The notes beneath the pieces are model-generated. The model saw nothing but the letters and a program-made list of their open reading frames with translations. It did not search any database and was not told the origin of the DNA. A program made the position numbers and the translations under genes. Below are positions 9,044 to 18,131 of a DNA stretch of 64,000 bases, one piece after another (position 1 is the stretch's first letter; the number at the start of each line of letters is the position of its first letter). The stretch comes from G963663365 sp963663365 (lineage in GTDB: Bacteria > Hinthialibacterota > Hinthialibacteria > Hinthialibacterales > G963663365). The DNA lies in the NCBI GenBank assembly GCA_963663365.2, contig CAXXIH010000004.1, positions 806,001 through 870,000 of the forward strand, given 5' to 3'.

Positions 9044-10168
9044 GTGGCCGGAGCGGAACAAAAGAAATACAAAGCTTGTGTGATCGGTGAAACCGGACGG
9101 GGCAACTACGGCCACGGTATCGATGTAGCCTTTGTCAATCATCCCGATTGCAGTGTTGTTGCAGTAGCCGACCCGGATGAAGATGGCCGCGCAAAAGCCG
9201 TGGAACGCACCAAGGCGGAGCGGGGCTATGCCGATTACCGCGACATGCTCCAAAAAGAAAAACCCGATCTCGTCGCGATCTGCACACGACGGCCAATGCG
9301 GCATAAAGACATGGCTCTGGCTGCAATTGAGATTGGCGCGCATATCTTTATGGAGAAGCCTCTCGCGCCCACGTTAGAAGATGCCGATGCCATGATCCAA
9401 AGTGCCGCCCAAAAGAAGATTAAGATCGCCGTTGCCCATCAGGTCCGTGCAAGTCTCCCGGTACAGCATCTCAAAAAATCGATTGAAGAAGGTTTGATCG
9501 GAGAGATGGTCGAGCTGCGTGGCTGCGGAAAAGAGGACCACCGCGCGGGCGGCGAAGACCTGATGGTTTTGGGGACACATATCTTCGACTTGATCCAGTT
9601 TTTCGCCGGTAGGCCGGAATGGTGCCAAGCCCGCGTATTTTTGAATGGACGTGATATTCAACCCGGCGATGCGCATGAAGTTGACGAAGAACTCGGATTG
9701 GTGGCCGGAGATGATATCCGCGCCATGTATGGCATGCAAAACGGAACCACGGCTTATTTCCGCAGCAAAAAAACGCAGACCGGATATCGCCAACAGTACG
9801 GGCTGGATTTATATGGAACGAAGGGTGTGGCCTCCATCCGTTTTGCAGCCAATCCCCCCATTTCAATTTTCACCGGGCCCTCATGGGCGCCTGAGGCGGA
9901 TGGGCAAAAAGAGCGTGGAGAATGGATCCCCCTGCCCGGTGATCCGTGGGCTGACCGGCCCAAAGGCGGTGGACTTTTGCATGAAGCCAATCAGCTCATC
10001 ATTCAGGATCTGCTGGCAGCCATCGATGAGGACCGCCCTCCCGCTGTAGGAATTCACGAAGCACGAGCCGCTCTAGAGATGATTTTATCGACCTATAGTT
10101 CTCAGATATCGGGCGGACGCGTTGAAATCCCACTCCAGGACCGCCGCCACCCATTACGGGATTATTAA
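9044..10168 (+). CDS. Gfo/Idh/MocA family NAD(P)-dependent oxidoreductase
   Basis: Residues 1-120 form a Rossmann domain (ACVIGETGRGNYGHGID, then VAVADPDEDGR as the acidic end of beta 2) and FMEKPLAP carries the family's EKP motif, whose Lys is catalytic. The C-terminal half is the beta-sheet domain that binds the sugar or inositol-like substrate. The GTG at 9044, 8 bases after AGGAG, is preferred to the upstream TTG. The first glycine loop is longer than usual (GETGRGNYG). The family oxidises sugars, inositols and their derivatives; the substrate here is unknown. Confidence 0.88.
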   Translation: MAGAEQKKYKACVIGETGRGNYGHGIDVAFVNHPDCSVVAVADPDEDGRAKAVERTKAERGYADYRDMLQKEKPDLVAICTRRPMRHKDMALAAIEIGAHIFMEKPLAPTLEDADAMIQSAAQKKIKIAVAHQVRASLPVQHLKKSIEEGLIGEMVELRGCGKEDHRAGGEDLMVLGTHIFDLIQFFAGRPEWCQARVFLNGRDIQPGDAHEVDEELGLVAGDDIRAMYGMQNGTTAYFRSKKTQTGYRQQYGLDLYGTKGVASIRFAANPPISIFTGPSWAPEADGQKERGEWIPLPGDPWADRPKGGGLLHEANQLIIQDLLAAIDEDRPPAVGIHEARAALEMILSTYSSQISGGRVEIPLQDRRHPLRDY

Positions 10169-10225
10169 TAGATACATCTGCATCTCCTTGCACGGTGCCG
10201 ACCATATGTATCATCCGCACACACT

Positions 10226-10318
10226 TCGAAATCGTGGGTCCCGCCTCGGCGGGATACTGCCCGGTCACGGGCTCTCCTCTCTCGCTGCCAACGGCGGCGC
10301 GACCCTGGCGGGTAGTTG
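10226..10318 (+). repeat. repeat modules in the gap before the Yip1 gene
   Basis: Starts CGAAATCGTGGGTCCCGCC, continues into CTGCCCGGTCACGGGCTCT and then a TGCCAACGGCGGCG hairpin. The same order is seen at 39512-39605 and part of it at 48835-48880. GTCCCGCC TCGGCGGGAT is itself a hairpin (CCCGCC/GGCGGG). Confidence 0.65.
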
Positions 10319-10395
10319 ACGCTGGACAGATTCTCGGGGTATCTTGCTGTAACCTTGGATCACACGAATGATCCGGCCCAATGCGGAGACACCTC

Positions 10396-11187
10396 ATGAA
10401 TGATGAACGCCAACAAAACGGTCAATCCTGGCAAGATGAAGGTTCCGGCTTTCCCCCGCCTGATGATGATATGCAATATGCAGACGATACCGGCGGCTAT
10501 GGGTCTAATTATGATGATCCTTATGGCGGCCAAGGCTATGCAAATCCAATGCCCAGCTGGGAACAACGCGATGAGATCGGGTTCATCGGCGCCTTCTTTG
10601 GCAGCATCAAAGAAATTCTTCTCGAGCCACAAATAACATTCAGACAAATGCCGGTTACAGGCGGAATTTGGGGCGCGTTGTTGTTCGGATTAATATTGGG
10701 AACATTCGGCTATTGGATTGGTATGCTGTGGGGATTTGCATTCCAAACCTCCATATTCAGCGTCCTTCAGGCGGTCGATCCCTCCGCGGCCGCTCAGTTT
10801 GGAGACCAATTTATCGGTCAGCTCCCATTTACAATGATTCAAGCCGTGCTCGGACCTTTCTTGGTCGTAATCGGCATATTCTTGTGGTCAGCCATTTACC
10901 ATGTATTTTTAATGCTCTTTGGTGGCGCGCAAAACGGATTTGAAGCCACTTTTCGTATCAATTGCTATGTGTACGGTGCAACTTCTATTCTTTGTATCGT
11001 GCCGTTTTGCGGCGGCCTGGTGGCTTTTATTTGGTGTCTAGTGTGTCTGTGTATCGGGTTGCGTGAGGCTCATCAAACCGACGCCTGGCGGGCAATTTGT
11101 GCGGTGCTTGTTCCGTTGCTCCTATGCTGTTTCTGTGGATTGACTCTGATTATTGGTTTTGCCAGCATTGCTTCGGCATTGGCATAG
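10396..11187 (+). CDS. Yip1-domain integral membrane protein
   Basis: The first 50 residues are acidic and rich in Gly, Asp, Tyr and Pro (DDDMQYADDTGGYGSNYDDP), a disordered cytoplasmic head. Then comes the typical Yip1 opening, FFGSIKEILLEPQITFRQMP, followed by five hydrophobic segments, as in the PF04893 family. Bacterial Yip1-domain proteins have no settled function and are thought to help organise membranes. The ATG at 10396, seven bases after GGAG, is preferred to an ATG at 10381. Cys residues cluster in the last two membrane helices. Confidence 0.82.
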   Translation: MNDERQQNGQSWQDEGSGFPPPDDDMQYADDTGGYGSNYDDPYGGQGYANPMPSWEQRDEIGFIGAFFGSIKEILLEPQITFRQMPVTGGIWGALLFGLILGTFGYWIGMLWGFAFQTSIFSVLQAVDPSAAAQFGDQFIGQLPFTMIQAVLGPFLVVIGIFLWSAIYHVFLMLFGGAQNGFEATFRINCYVYGATSILCIVPFCGGLVAFIWCLVCLCIGLREAHQTDAWRAICAVLVPLLLCCFCGLTLIIGFASIASALA

Positions 11188-11607
11188 CCGCTTAGACAAG
11201 TAACCGATTGAAGAATCGCGATTCTGTAAGACTCGGGTTTTTCAAGTCATTCCTAAACGGATACCCGTTTCAAATCGTGGGGACAAATCCCGTCTGGGGC
11301 CCTGTAGACTGCTATTCTTCCGGCGCTTTCACGGCAATCGACGGGTGGCCCAGACAACTCGCTTGTCTGGGTGCGTTAGCACAAGAGGCGGTAACAAAAT
11401 CTACCTATTGCATAAACTCTCCCGCTATCCGCCAACTCTCTCAAACACCCACACAAAAGCACCGAAGGTGCGTGGGAGGGCGAACGTCCTCGTGAGCCGT
11501 TGTATGCTAAACATGTAAATGTTTCCCGCTATCCGCCAACTCTCTCAAACACCCACACCACGAAATCGCGGGTCGGCAAACAATAGAACCGCCTCTACTA
11601 TCTATTC
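11188..11607. repeat. 420-base gap with repeat modules
   Basis: Between convergent genes. It includes the CCCAGACAA/TTGTCTGGG hairpin (11349-11357 with 11363-11371), GCACAAGAGGCGGTAACAAA, two copies of a CCCGCTATCCGCCAACTCTC segment (about 11421 and 11525), a small GCACC-GAA-GGTGC hairpin at 11459-11471 and a GGGAGGGCGA...GAGCCG module. The order is the same as at 48530-48745. No gene. Confidence 0.7.
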
Positions 11608-13050
11608 CTATTCTTCCGATGCTTTCACGGCAATCGTCTTTTCAATTAATTCGAATCCCGGCTTCAAGCGTTCATAATCCTTCGCCGGGCAATACCACAT
11701 CAAGGCGGCCGATTGCTCTTCCGCATCTGTCACAAATAAAAAGAAACGCACTTTTTCATCCCGAAATTCCATTTTTGTTTCCGAGCCAAGCCCCTCAAGC
11801 GCTCCCCATGCTGTAGCCTCTGTCCGCTCTTCAACCATATGGCCTCCAAACACCGCATCCGGATTGTTGAAATACAGCCCCATCAAGTCTTCATAGAGCG
11901 ATGCGCGTTCCTCTTTCTCCGGATACAGCACCAAACAAAAGAACGCCGGATCGTCCAATGGGCTTATCGTTACCGCATCTCCTACTATGTGCTCATAGTA
12001 AATATCGTCGTCCAACCAGGGATAATCTTCCAGCCAATTTTGGGGATACTTGAGTGTAAAAGGCTCGTAGTCATGGAGTTTTTCGGTCTTATTAATTGTG
12101 GGGGTGTAAGTTGCTTGGTGAGTTAAATAGCCTATGCCCATTAGCATTCCGGCGCCCAAGACAATCGGCACGGCCAAAAACCAAAACCGCGCATGACTCC
12201 GGCGGACCGGAAACATAGCCGTCACACCCTTATAAGCACAATTAATCGATAGCAGTGCGATAAGTCCCGCAAATCCAAGTACCCAGGGATAAAACCCCAA
12301 ATATTCATGAGGATCATCCCCCGATAAGTACGCCGGAATACCCCAGAAAAAAAAGACTGCTATAGCAAAAACCGAACAAATACTTCTTGCACTGAAATAA
12401 ACCTTGATCGTATCCGGATAGCAATGCGGGCCGCATCCCGAAAGACGGGCGCGAAGCCAAAACCACGCTCCGCATAGGCCAAAATCGAATGCCCCCATTA
12501 ACACCCAGACTCCGCAAAACAGCAAAAAGTTGAGCGTATCATCGTGCAAATTGAAGAGCTCAACCCTCTGAAATTCAGAAATGTCGACGATGCCCATACA
12601 GGCGATCAAACTTATGCCGAGCCCGAGCTCCGAGAGAAGTATCAAAAGAAAGAGAAACGACACCGGCATTTTCTCTGCATAGTACAAAAAAAACTTCGCC
12701 GGACGCACCAGCAGGTAATAAGGCGCCCATAGGCCGATATACTTTTTTCGTAACGGTTCATCCGGATTATCGAGAGCCTCTGATACCGCCTCCAGTCCTT
12801 CACGTGCAAAGGCGTTCTGCGGATCATTCCGCAAAACCGTCTCCCAATCTTTCATGGCCTGCGCCAAATTCTTAAGCTGAAAATGAGCCGCGCCGCGTAA
12901 ATACAACGCCTCTAAATTCCGGGGATCATTTTTGAGCGCCGCTTCGGCATGTGTCAATGCCGACTCAAAATCCCCCGCGTCGCCATAACCGCGCGCCAGG
13001 GCCAAATCATCGTTCTGTTCGGCTGTTTGCAGGAGAGGCTCTTCCATCAT
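11608..13050 (-). CDS. TPR-headed multi-pass membrane protein with extracytoplasmic tail domain
   Basis: Residues 15-85 contain two TPR units (DFESALTHAEAALKNDPRNLEALYLRG and NLAQAMKDWETVL...). Residues about 120-310 hold six hydrophobic segments. From about 330 a soluble domain follows, opening FTLKYPQNWLEDYP, the style of PsbP/DUF1795-like domains that are often lipoproteins. It overlaps the upstream paralogous gene by the four bases ATGA, so the two are translationally coupled, and AAGGAGA precedes the start. Shares with that neighbour the Yip1-like membrane block and the closing (A/G)xYERLxPGFxLxE motif. Function unknown. Confidence 0.8.
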   Translation of the reverse strand: MMEEPLLQTAEQNDDLALARGYGDAGDFESALTHAEAALKNDPRNLEALYLRGAAHFQLKNLAQAMKDWETVLRNDPQNAFAREGLEAVSEALDNPDEPLRKKYIGLWAPYYLLVRPAKFFLYYAEKMPVSFLFLLILLSELGLGISLIACMGIVDISEFQRVELFNLHDDTLNFLLFCGVWVLMGAFDFGLCGAWFWLRARLSGCGPHCYPDTIKVYFSARSICSVFAIAVFFFWGIPAYLSGDDPHEYLGFYPWVLGFAGLIALLSINCAYKGVTAMFPVRRSHARFWFLAVPIVLGAGMLMGIGYLTHQATYTPTINKTEKLHDYEPFTLKYPQNWLEDYPWLDDDIYYEHIVGDAVTISPLDDPAFFCLVLYPEKEERASLYEDLMGLYFNNPDAVFGGHMVEERTEATAWGALEGLGSETKMEFRDEKVRFFLFVTDAEEQSAALMWYCPAKDYERLKPGFELIEKTIAVKASEE

Positions 13051-14432
13051 TCACTCTCTCCTTCGTCAATGCCCTCGGTGCTGATGTTTTCTTCTTTCAC
13101 AAGATCGGGTTTCTCAAGTTGAAAAGTATCTTCAACCAATTGAAATCCGGGCCGCAGACGTTCATAGGCCCCTTCTTCGCATAATTCAAAAACGAGAATG
13201 GACGCTTCTTCACTGCTGATTGCAAAAACTGTAACCCGGTAGCAATTCTCATCGGTAATTGTACGAACCCGATAGCCTTCGCCTTCATAAGCTCCCCACT
13301 TTTGAATTGGTGCGGTTGCATCGAGAATGTAGTCGCCGATCCAATTGTCGGACAATGATGAGTACGACCTCGATTGCGCATGCTGGAGCAATCGTTCAAC
13401 TTCGACAGGCTGTTTTTTATAGAAAAACCGCACAATGGCAAAGTCATATTCCGGCTCGGCGCAGCTTCGCAGATCAAATGTGAGTTCCTCGCTCACACTC
13501 TCTTCCTCAACCATCTCGAACTCGATAGCCGATGTCACCGCCGGAATCGCAGCCCGGGCGATTACGAATTTCAAACTGCCTTCGTCATCCTGTAAAACAT
13601 TCACCTCTTCATATTCGTTTTCGTAAGAATCATCGGCGGCACTGCGCGCAAGCCAATTGCGCGGGTAACAAAAAGTAAACTCATCGGAGAATCTTTTCGC
13701 TTTCGATACAAAAGGATAACGGGCACAGGCAACCATGCTCTCATGATAATAGTCCCCAATGATGAACAATGAGGGGAGTATCAGCAAAACCAAGCAGACA
13801 GGCCCGCGGTTAATAGGAAAGAGCACGCAAGATCCCCGGTACAGAACATAGCAGCTCCAAAATTGCGCACTGTGTAACAATGTTATCGCAAAAATACGGT
13901 ATGAAAGACTGTAACTGTGAAACGCCTCTCGTACATTGGTGTAAAAAATTGCATCTTTAAAAATCAGCAAAATCTTCACGCTTGCAACGATGACTGTGGC
14001 AAAAAGAAGGACACGTCTTCCCAACCAGGTTTCACCGCGCCGTGCGCCGCACAGTCTCATGAACAACCAAAACAGCCATCCGCCAATAACGAAAAAAATC
14101 ACTCCTGAAAAAGGAGCTCCAATCAGGCTGACAATCCAAAACGCCCACCAATCATCTACAACGCGTAAGATATCGGGACCTTCATACACACTCGCGTAGG
14201 CGAAACCAACATGAGGCAACGCCAGCCAAACGCCGCTAAGGAAAACCAAAAAAATGACCGTTTCCGTCGTGGCTGTCTCGGCGTACTTTTCAAAGAAGAT
14301 CTTTGGCCGGAAAAAGAGACAGAACAGCCAATGCCAAAACCGCACCTCTTCGGTACTGGCACGCTTCCGCCGTACCGCATGGCTCTTAACTTCAAGCTCT
14401 TCCTGTTCCTGTCTTATGTTTTCTTGATCCAT
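13047..14432 (-). CDS. paralogous multi-pass membrane protein with extracytoplasmic tail domain
   Basis: This 461-residue protein has the same plan as its downstream neighbour without the TPR head: a charged N-terminus, about six membrane segments up to residue 250, then a soluble domain starting FTFCYPRNWLA and ending YERLRPGFQLVEDTF. The shared YPxNWL and YERLxPGFxLxE pieces show that the two arose by duplication. The start at 14432 follows AGGGGGGG by about six bases. An earlier in-frame ATG at 14453 lacks a ribosome site. They form a two-gene operon. Function unknown; the tail domains may bind a ligand or partner outside the membrane. Confidence 0.78.
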   Translation of the reverse strand: MDQENIRQEQEELEVKSHAVRRKRASTEEVRFWHWLFCLFFRPKIFFEKYAETATTETVIFLVFLSGVWLALPHVGFAYASVYEGPDILRVVDDWWAFWIVSLIGAPFSGVIFFVIGGWLFWLFMRLCGARRGETWLGRRVLLFATVIVASVKILLIFKDAIFYTNVREAFHSYSLSYRIFAITLLHSAQFWSCYVLYRGSCVLFPINRGPVCLVLLILPSLFIIGDYYHESMVACARYPFVSKAKRFSDEFTFCYPRNWLARSAADDSYENEYEEVNVLQDDEGSLKFVIARAAIPAVTSAIEFEMVEEESVSEELTFDLRSCAEPEYDFAIVRFFYKKQPVEVERLLQHAQSRSYSSLSDNWIGDYILDATAPIQKWGAYEGEGYRVRTITDENCYRVTVFAISSEEASILVFELCEEGAYERLRPGFQLVEDTFQLEKPDLVKEENISTEGIDEGESE

Positions 14433-14909
14433 ACGATTTCCCCCCCTACCCATGTGCCGGCCCGGACGGCCTTTCCCCGTTTATGCCCTCGCTATCCCTC
14501 ATTCCCCCGTTTTCGGCGGGATTACAGGGGCGTCTGGATAGAGGTCCATCGCTGGATTTCCTCACCAACACTGGCGTTCCTTGCCACAAACAAATCGGAT
14601 CCCGCAATAAATACCCAAGAAGGATTGCCATAAAGATCAGCCTTTCAATAATTATCCGATTGAATGGACACCAGAACTGTATTCGTCTGTAAAACTCTCT
14701 GTGATTGTGTCTTACCTGCCTGTAGATCCATGCTAACAGAATCTCAAATGCCGTAAACCGGTTTTGTGTTGCACTTTGTGTACCTACATTTGCGCAAAAT
14801 CGCCATTATCGGCATTCTGCTCTGTCCCTGCTGTTGCAAACAAAAGGCGTCTCTTGAATTTTTATTCTTCCCATTGCGGCGTCAAATTCAAACCAAAGAG
14901 TTTTTAAAC
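14433..14909. other. 477-base divergent intergenic region
   Basis: Lies between the divergently oriented membrane-protein pair and the PRMT-like gene and should contain their promoters. I see no repeat module of the families found elsewhere, no convincing gene and no clear promoter motif. Confidence 0.4.
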
Positions 14910-15917
14910 ATGCCGACCTATCTCAATGACCTCTACAGCCTCTCTGCGGATTCAACCATGCATCTCTCGTTTCATCAGGCGCTCATTGCCGATATGCGGA
15001 GACTGCGTGCTTTTTGCAATGCCACCAAACAAATCGTGCAACCCGGCGATATGGTTATGGATATCGGTGTCGGTACCGGCGTGTTGACTTTGGCCGCGAT
15101 CGAAGCGGGCGCAAGCAAGGTCATTTGCATTGATGATGATGATGTGATTTTACTCGCCCGCGAAACATTCCATCTTAACGGTTGCACACGCAAAACGCGT
15201 TTGGTTCGCGGTAATTTCTTGGACCTGCGGTTCAAAGGCAGATCGCCGGATGTGATCGTCGCCGAACTTCTCGGTAATTTCGCTTTGGCCGAAAACATCA
15301 CCGAATTGGCTGTGCATATCCGCAGACAATTCCCGAATTTGAAACGTATCGTCCCGGCCTGGTTTGAATTGACCGTGGCCCCGGTCGAAGATTTTCGTTT
15401 CGACGATGGATTGCGTGTTTTCGAGAAGCCGGTCGATGGTATGGATCTATCCCATTTTCACGAAGCCGCAATTCACAATATCTACACCCGCAACGTGACC
15501 AAGAAGCAATTGCTCAGCAAACCGGAATGTCTGGCGCGTTACGAACTGTTGGAAATCGAGACTCCCGATGTCGATGTTAAAACGTCCTGCACCGTTACCC
15601 GCAAAGGCACGCTGCACGGAGTTGCCGGATGGTTCCGCTCCGGACTGACGGATGACATTGTTATGGAGACCGGTCCCTTCCACCCCCGTGTCCACTGGGA
15701 AGATGTGATTTTTCCGGTCGCGAGTCCCGTCGAAGTGGAACCCGGCGATAAAGTCTCGTTCCGTTTTGAAGGTTTATGCCACGGTTCCGGAGATGTCTGG
15801 AGCTGGGTAATCACGGTCAGCCGCGATGGCAAGATGATCGCTCGTAGCCGCCATGATTCCGACGAACGTCTGCCTCGAGGCCGTGTACCCAAACAAAGAA
15901 TCGTCGGTTTGTCCTAA
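14910..15917 (+). CDS. PRMT-like class I methyltransferase
   Basis: The 335-residue protein has a SAM-binding core (VMDIGVGTGVLTLAAIEAG, motif I; CIDDDD, post-I) followed by a beta-rich C-terminal half. Two features mark protein arginine methyltransferases: a double-E loop AELLGNFALAE with Glu119 and Glu128 at the canonical nine-residue spacing, and a VHWEDVIFP segment (His262-Trp263) matching the THW loop. The N-terminal YLNDLY resembles the YFxxY helix. PRMTs methylate arginine in proteins and are mainly eukaryotic. The ATG at 14910 is favoured because upstream residues in the longer frame are hydrophobic and unlike the family. Substrate unknown; a small-molecule role is possible. Confidence 0.75.
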   Translation: MPTYLNDLYSLSADSTMHLSFHQALIADMRRLRAFCNATKQIVQPGDMVMDIGVGTGVLTLAAIEAGASKVICIDDDDVILLARETFHLNGCTRKTRLVRGNFLDLRFKGRSPDVIVAELLGNFALAENITELAVHIRRQFPNLKRIVPAWFELTVAPVEDFRFDDGLRVFEKPVDGMDLSHFHEAAIHNIYTRNVTKKQLLSKPECLARYELLEIETPDVDVKTSCTVTRKGTLHGVAGWFRSGLTDDIVMETGPFHPRVHWEDVIFPVASPVEVEPGDKVSFRFEGLCHGSGDVWSWVITVSRDGKMIARSRHDSDERLPRGRVPKQRIVGLS

Positions 15918-16206
15918 ATTTTGACATTTCGGCAACCATCCGGTTCCCGGGTTTCTACAAAAATCAGCATTTCATTTATGAAATTTCAGGTTCCCTGGGA
16001 TAAATAAGATACGTCCCGGGCAAGGCAAGATTGCACTGAAATAGCGGGCGGAAATCTTTAAATTAAGATTTATCAGACAATTACAATAAAATTCTGCTTA
16101 CCTGGCCTGTCGGCGGCTCGGTAGGGAGGCGTACCTTTTACGGCAAAGCAAGCGTTGGCCACTTGCCTTTGACGGTACGGAAAAAGTATCCGTACTGTGT
16201 TTTTAC
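15918..16206. other. 289-base gap after the PRMT-like gene
   Basis: No gene or known repeat module is seen up to 16171. The right end holds the terminator-like hairpin listed next. A short GAAAT...ATTTC inverted repeat near 15970 is weak. Confidence 0.35.
16172..16205 (+). terminator. rho-independent terminator-like hairpin
   Basis: Arms ACGGTACGGA (16172-16181) and TCCGTACTGT (16189-16198) pair at nine of ten positions, the other being a G-T pair, around a 7-base loop, and are followed by GTTTTT. It reads as a terminator on the plus strand, for transcripts coming from the PRMT-like gene. It directly abuts the stop codon of the small minus-strand gene. Confidence 0.55.
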
Positions 16207-16452
16207 CTAGTTATCGCTCGAAGGATGGCTCACCGTTCGAACGTTATAGGTAATCGACATGCTTTGCGGCTCCCGAAGCCCATTGATGGGGCAGTCGCTA
16301 CACATCTCACAGTCCGGCCGCGCTGGGTCGCACACAAAATACTCTTGAATGCGGATCTTGCTTGGACGGTACATCGGGCAATAGCACGCCCGCTCAATCG
16401 CCAAATTGCGATCCACTTCAGCGCGACCTGCGCTTGTTTCTTGTTGAAGCAT
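16207..16452 (-). CDS. small cysteine-rich protein
   Basis: An 81-residue frame with a very strong ribosome site, GGGGAGGAG. The ATG at 16452 lies 12 bases after it and an in-frame TTG at 16458 only 6 bases after, so the TTG may be the true start. Six Cys residues are grouped as CYC near the middle and C-x6-C-x2-C-x2-C in FVCDPARPDCEMCSDCPI. Such spacing suits zinc or an iron-sulfur cluster, but no known family is recognised. It is the only plausible gene in a 1.4-kb gap. The ribosome site and Cys pattern are the reasons to accept it. Confidence 0.5.
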   Translation of the reverse strand: MLQQETSAGRAEVDRNLAIERACYCPMYRPSKIRIQEYFVCDPARPDCEMCSDCPINGLREPQSMSITYNVRTVSHPSSDN

Positions 16453-16458
16453 TGTCAA

Positions 16459-17305
16459 TCCACTCCTCCCCGCGGAATAGTTTCCCCAACACCAGCTAAT
16501 AACGAAACAAAACTCGACCCTGACGAGACGCTAGCATACCAAAGCGTCAATAGCGCTTCAACGAAATCGAATTCATTATCCGCAGATCTGATGGGCATCT
16601 TGGGTAATATGCTGATATATCTAAGCTTAGGACTTTTCCCAAAGCAAAAACGGTACGCTCTTTGACCCTGAAAAGCGCTGTTTCAGACATCCCGATCCGG
16701 AAGCCGGCCCGCCCTCACATCCATGCCGCAACGGGAATTAAGAGACGGCCGGTTCCGGGGAAGGCATCCTCTCCACTCCCGCGCCGCCTCATCTGCACAC
16801 CCGGGGATCGTGCAAGAGGCATCAAGGACGCATCCGTATCCGCTTAACGCAATAAGAACTATTCGGCCTGCTCTATAGAGATAATCCACATGGGCAGGCA
16901 TTCATTCTCTGGGGGAAGACGCGACATGAACGGGAAAAGTAAGTATAAGCTGGCTTTCGTGCTGATCGTTCCTTTCGGAACGTTCGTACGTTAATTGAGT
17001 GCTAACCATCCATTCACAAGATGAACAGGGGCGTTTATCCGAACAGAAAAATGCCCCGTGATTAGCAATCGGAGATAAGTGAAGATTCTTCACGGCTTGC
17101 GCGGAGACGACGGGTGGTTGTCTCACAACAAGGGGATAAAACCACCACGAATAAGGCGATTTCACGGCAAACGGAGTTTTCTCGATCTGCTTTTATGGAT
17201 GTCCGGACAAACATCCTGCTCGCAGGCCGCTCAAAGTGTCTTCATGAAATGATCTGTCTTCGTTAGTCTATTTTTACGACATGAACTCAAAGGGTCTGGG
17301 GTATC
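16459..17305. other. 847-base stretch without a supported gene
   Basis: No frame here has a ribosome site and convincing composition, none of the repeat families appear, and no structured RNA is recognised. The last 100 bases must hold the promoter of the CpoB-like gene. A TGGATGTCCGGACAAACATCC inverted repeat (about 17195-17215) is visible, of unknown meaning. Confidence 0.35.
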
Positions 17306-18091
17306 ATGCGTTTTTCAACAGCAGCACTTGGATTTCTAACCGTTCTCTTCATCGTCGCTGGTTGCACCACGGCTGACCAACAGGGTGATGGTTTGCAGAC
17401 GGATATCGGCGGCCTAAGCCATCGTATGGAAACGTATGAAAGGCTCTCAAAAGAAGACCACGAGAGCCGGATTTCTGCATTAAGTGAACTACGAAGCCTA
17501 ATCGAGAACACCGGCTCCAAAGTCGCCCGCCGCCAACAACAACTCTTCAAGACCCTTACTCCGCAAATGTTTCACAAGCAAACCGGTTCCGCGACCGCGG
17601 AGAACTCGGCGAAAAGCAACATCACTACGGAAGACAAAGCAACAGAAACAAAGTCGCAAACTCAGACCGCCCAACAAAAACCTGTACAAACTCAGGCTGT
17701 TGAACAGGATGTCCGTTCCATTGCTTTGTTCCGAAATGCGTACGCGTACTACCAACGCCAAGAGTTCGATACGGCGCTCAGAGATTTCAAACAGGCTCTA
17801 GAGGTTGCGGAGACCGATAGCCAGCGCGCACGCTGCCTGTACTGGATTGGACAAGTCCATTACGTAAACAAAGACTGGCAACGCGCCGTGAGTGGATTCC
17901 GGACAGTCTATGAGGAGTATCCCAACAGTACCGTCGCTCCCAGCGCTTTGTTAAAACAGGCCCTGGCCAGCTTGGAACAGGGCGATGTAAGCGAAGGCAA
18001 GGCTTGTCTTCAGCTTTTAATCCGGAATTACCCCGACGCGGAAGAAACACCGCTTGCGAAAGAACGCTTGCAAGAACTGACCAACTCTTAA
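17306..18091 (+). CDS. CpoB/YbgF-like TPR lipoprotein
   Basis: The N-terminus is a lipoprotein signal ending in the lipobox IVAGC (Cys about residue 20). Residues 25-80 are charged and helical, suiting the trimerising coiled coil of CpoB. A Gln/Thr-rich linker is followed from about 145 by tandem TPR units (RNAYAYYQRQEFDTALRDF, IGQVHYVNKDWQRAVSGF, LKQALASLEQGD). CpoB works with the Tol-Pal system and peptidoglycan synthases at the division site. In most bacteria the gene follows pal; here no tol/pal gene is near, so the assignment rests on architecture only. Confidence 0.75.
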   Translation: MRFSTAALGFLTVLFIVAGCTTADQQGDGLQTDIGGLSHRMETYERLSKEDHESRISALSELRSLIENTGSKVARRQQQLFKTLTPQMFHKQTGSATAENSAKSNITTEDKATETKSQTQTAQQKPVQTQAVEQDVRSIALFRNAYAYYQRQEFDTALRDFKQALEVAETDSQRARCLYWIGQVHYVNKDWQRAVSGFRTVYEEYPNSTVAPSALLKQALASLEQGDVSEGKACLQLLIRNYPDAEETPLAKERLQELTNS

Positions 18092-18131
18092 TTCATATAA
18101 TTCGCAACATACGGCAAGCGTCATCAATCCC

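Noticed and set aside
16902..17165. 87-codon minus-strand frame in the large gap
   Set aside because: No ribosome site, no recognisable motif, ordinary composition for noise.
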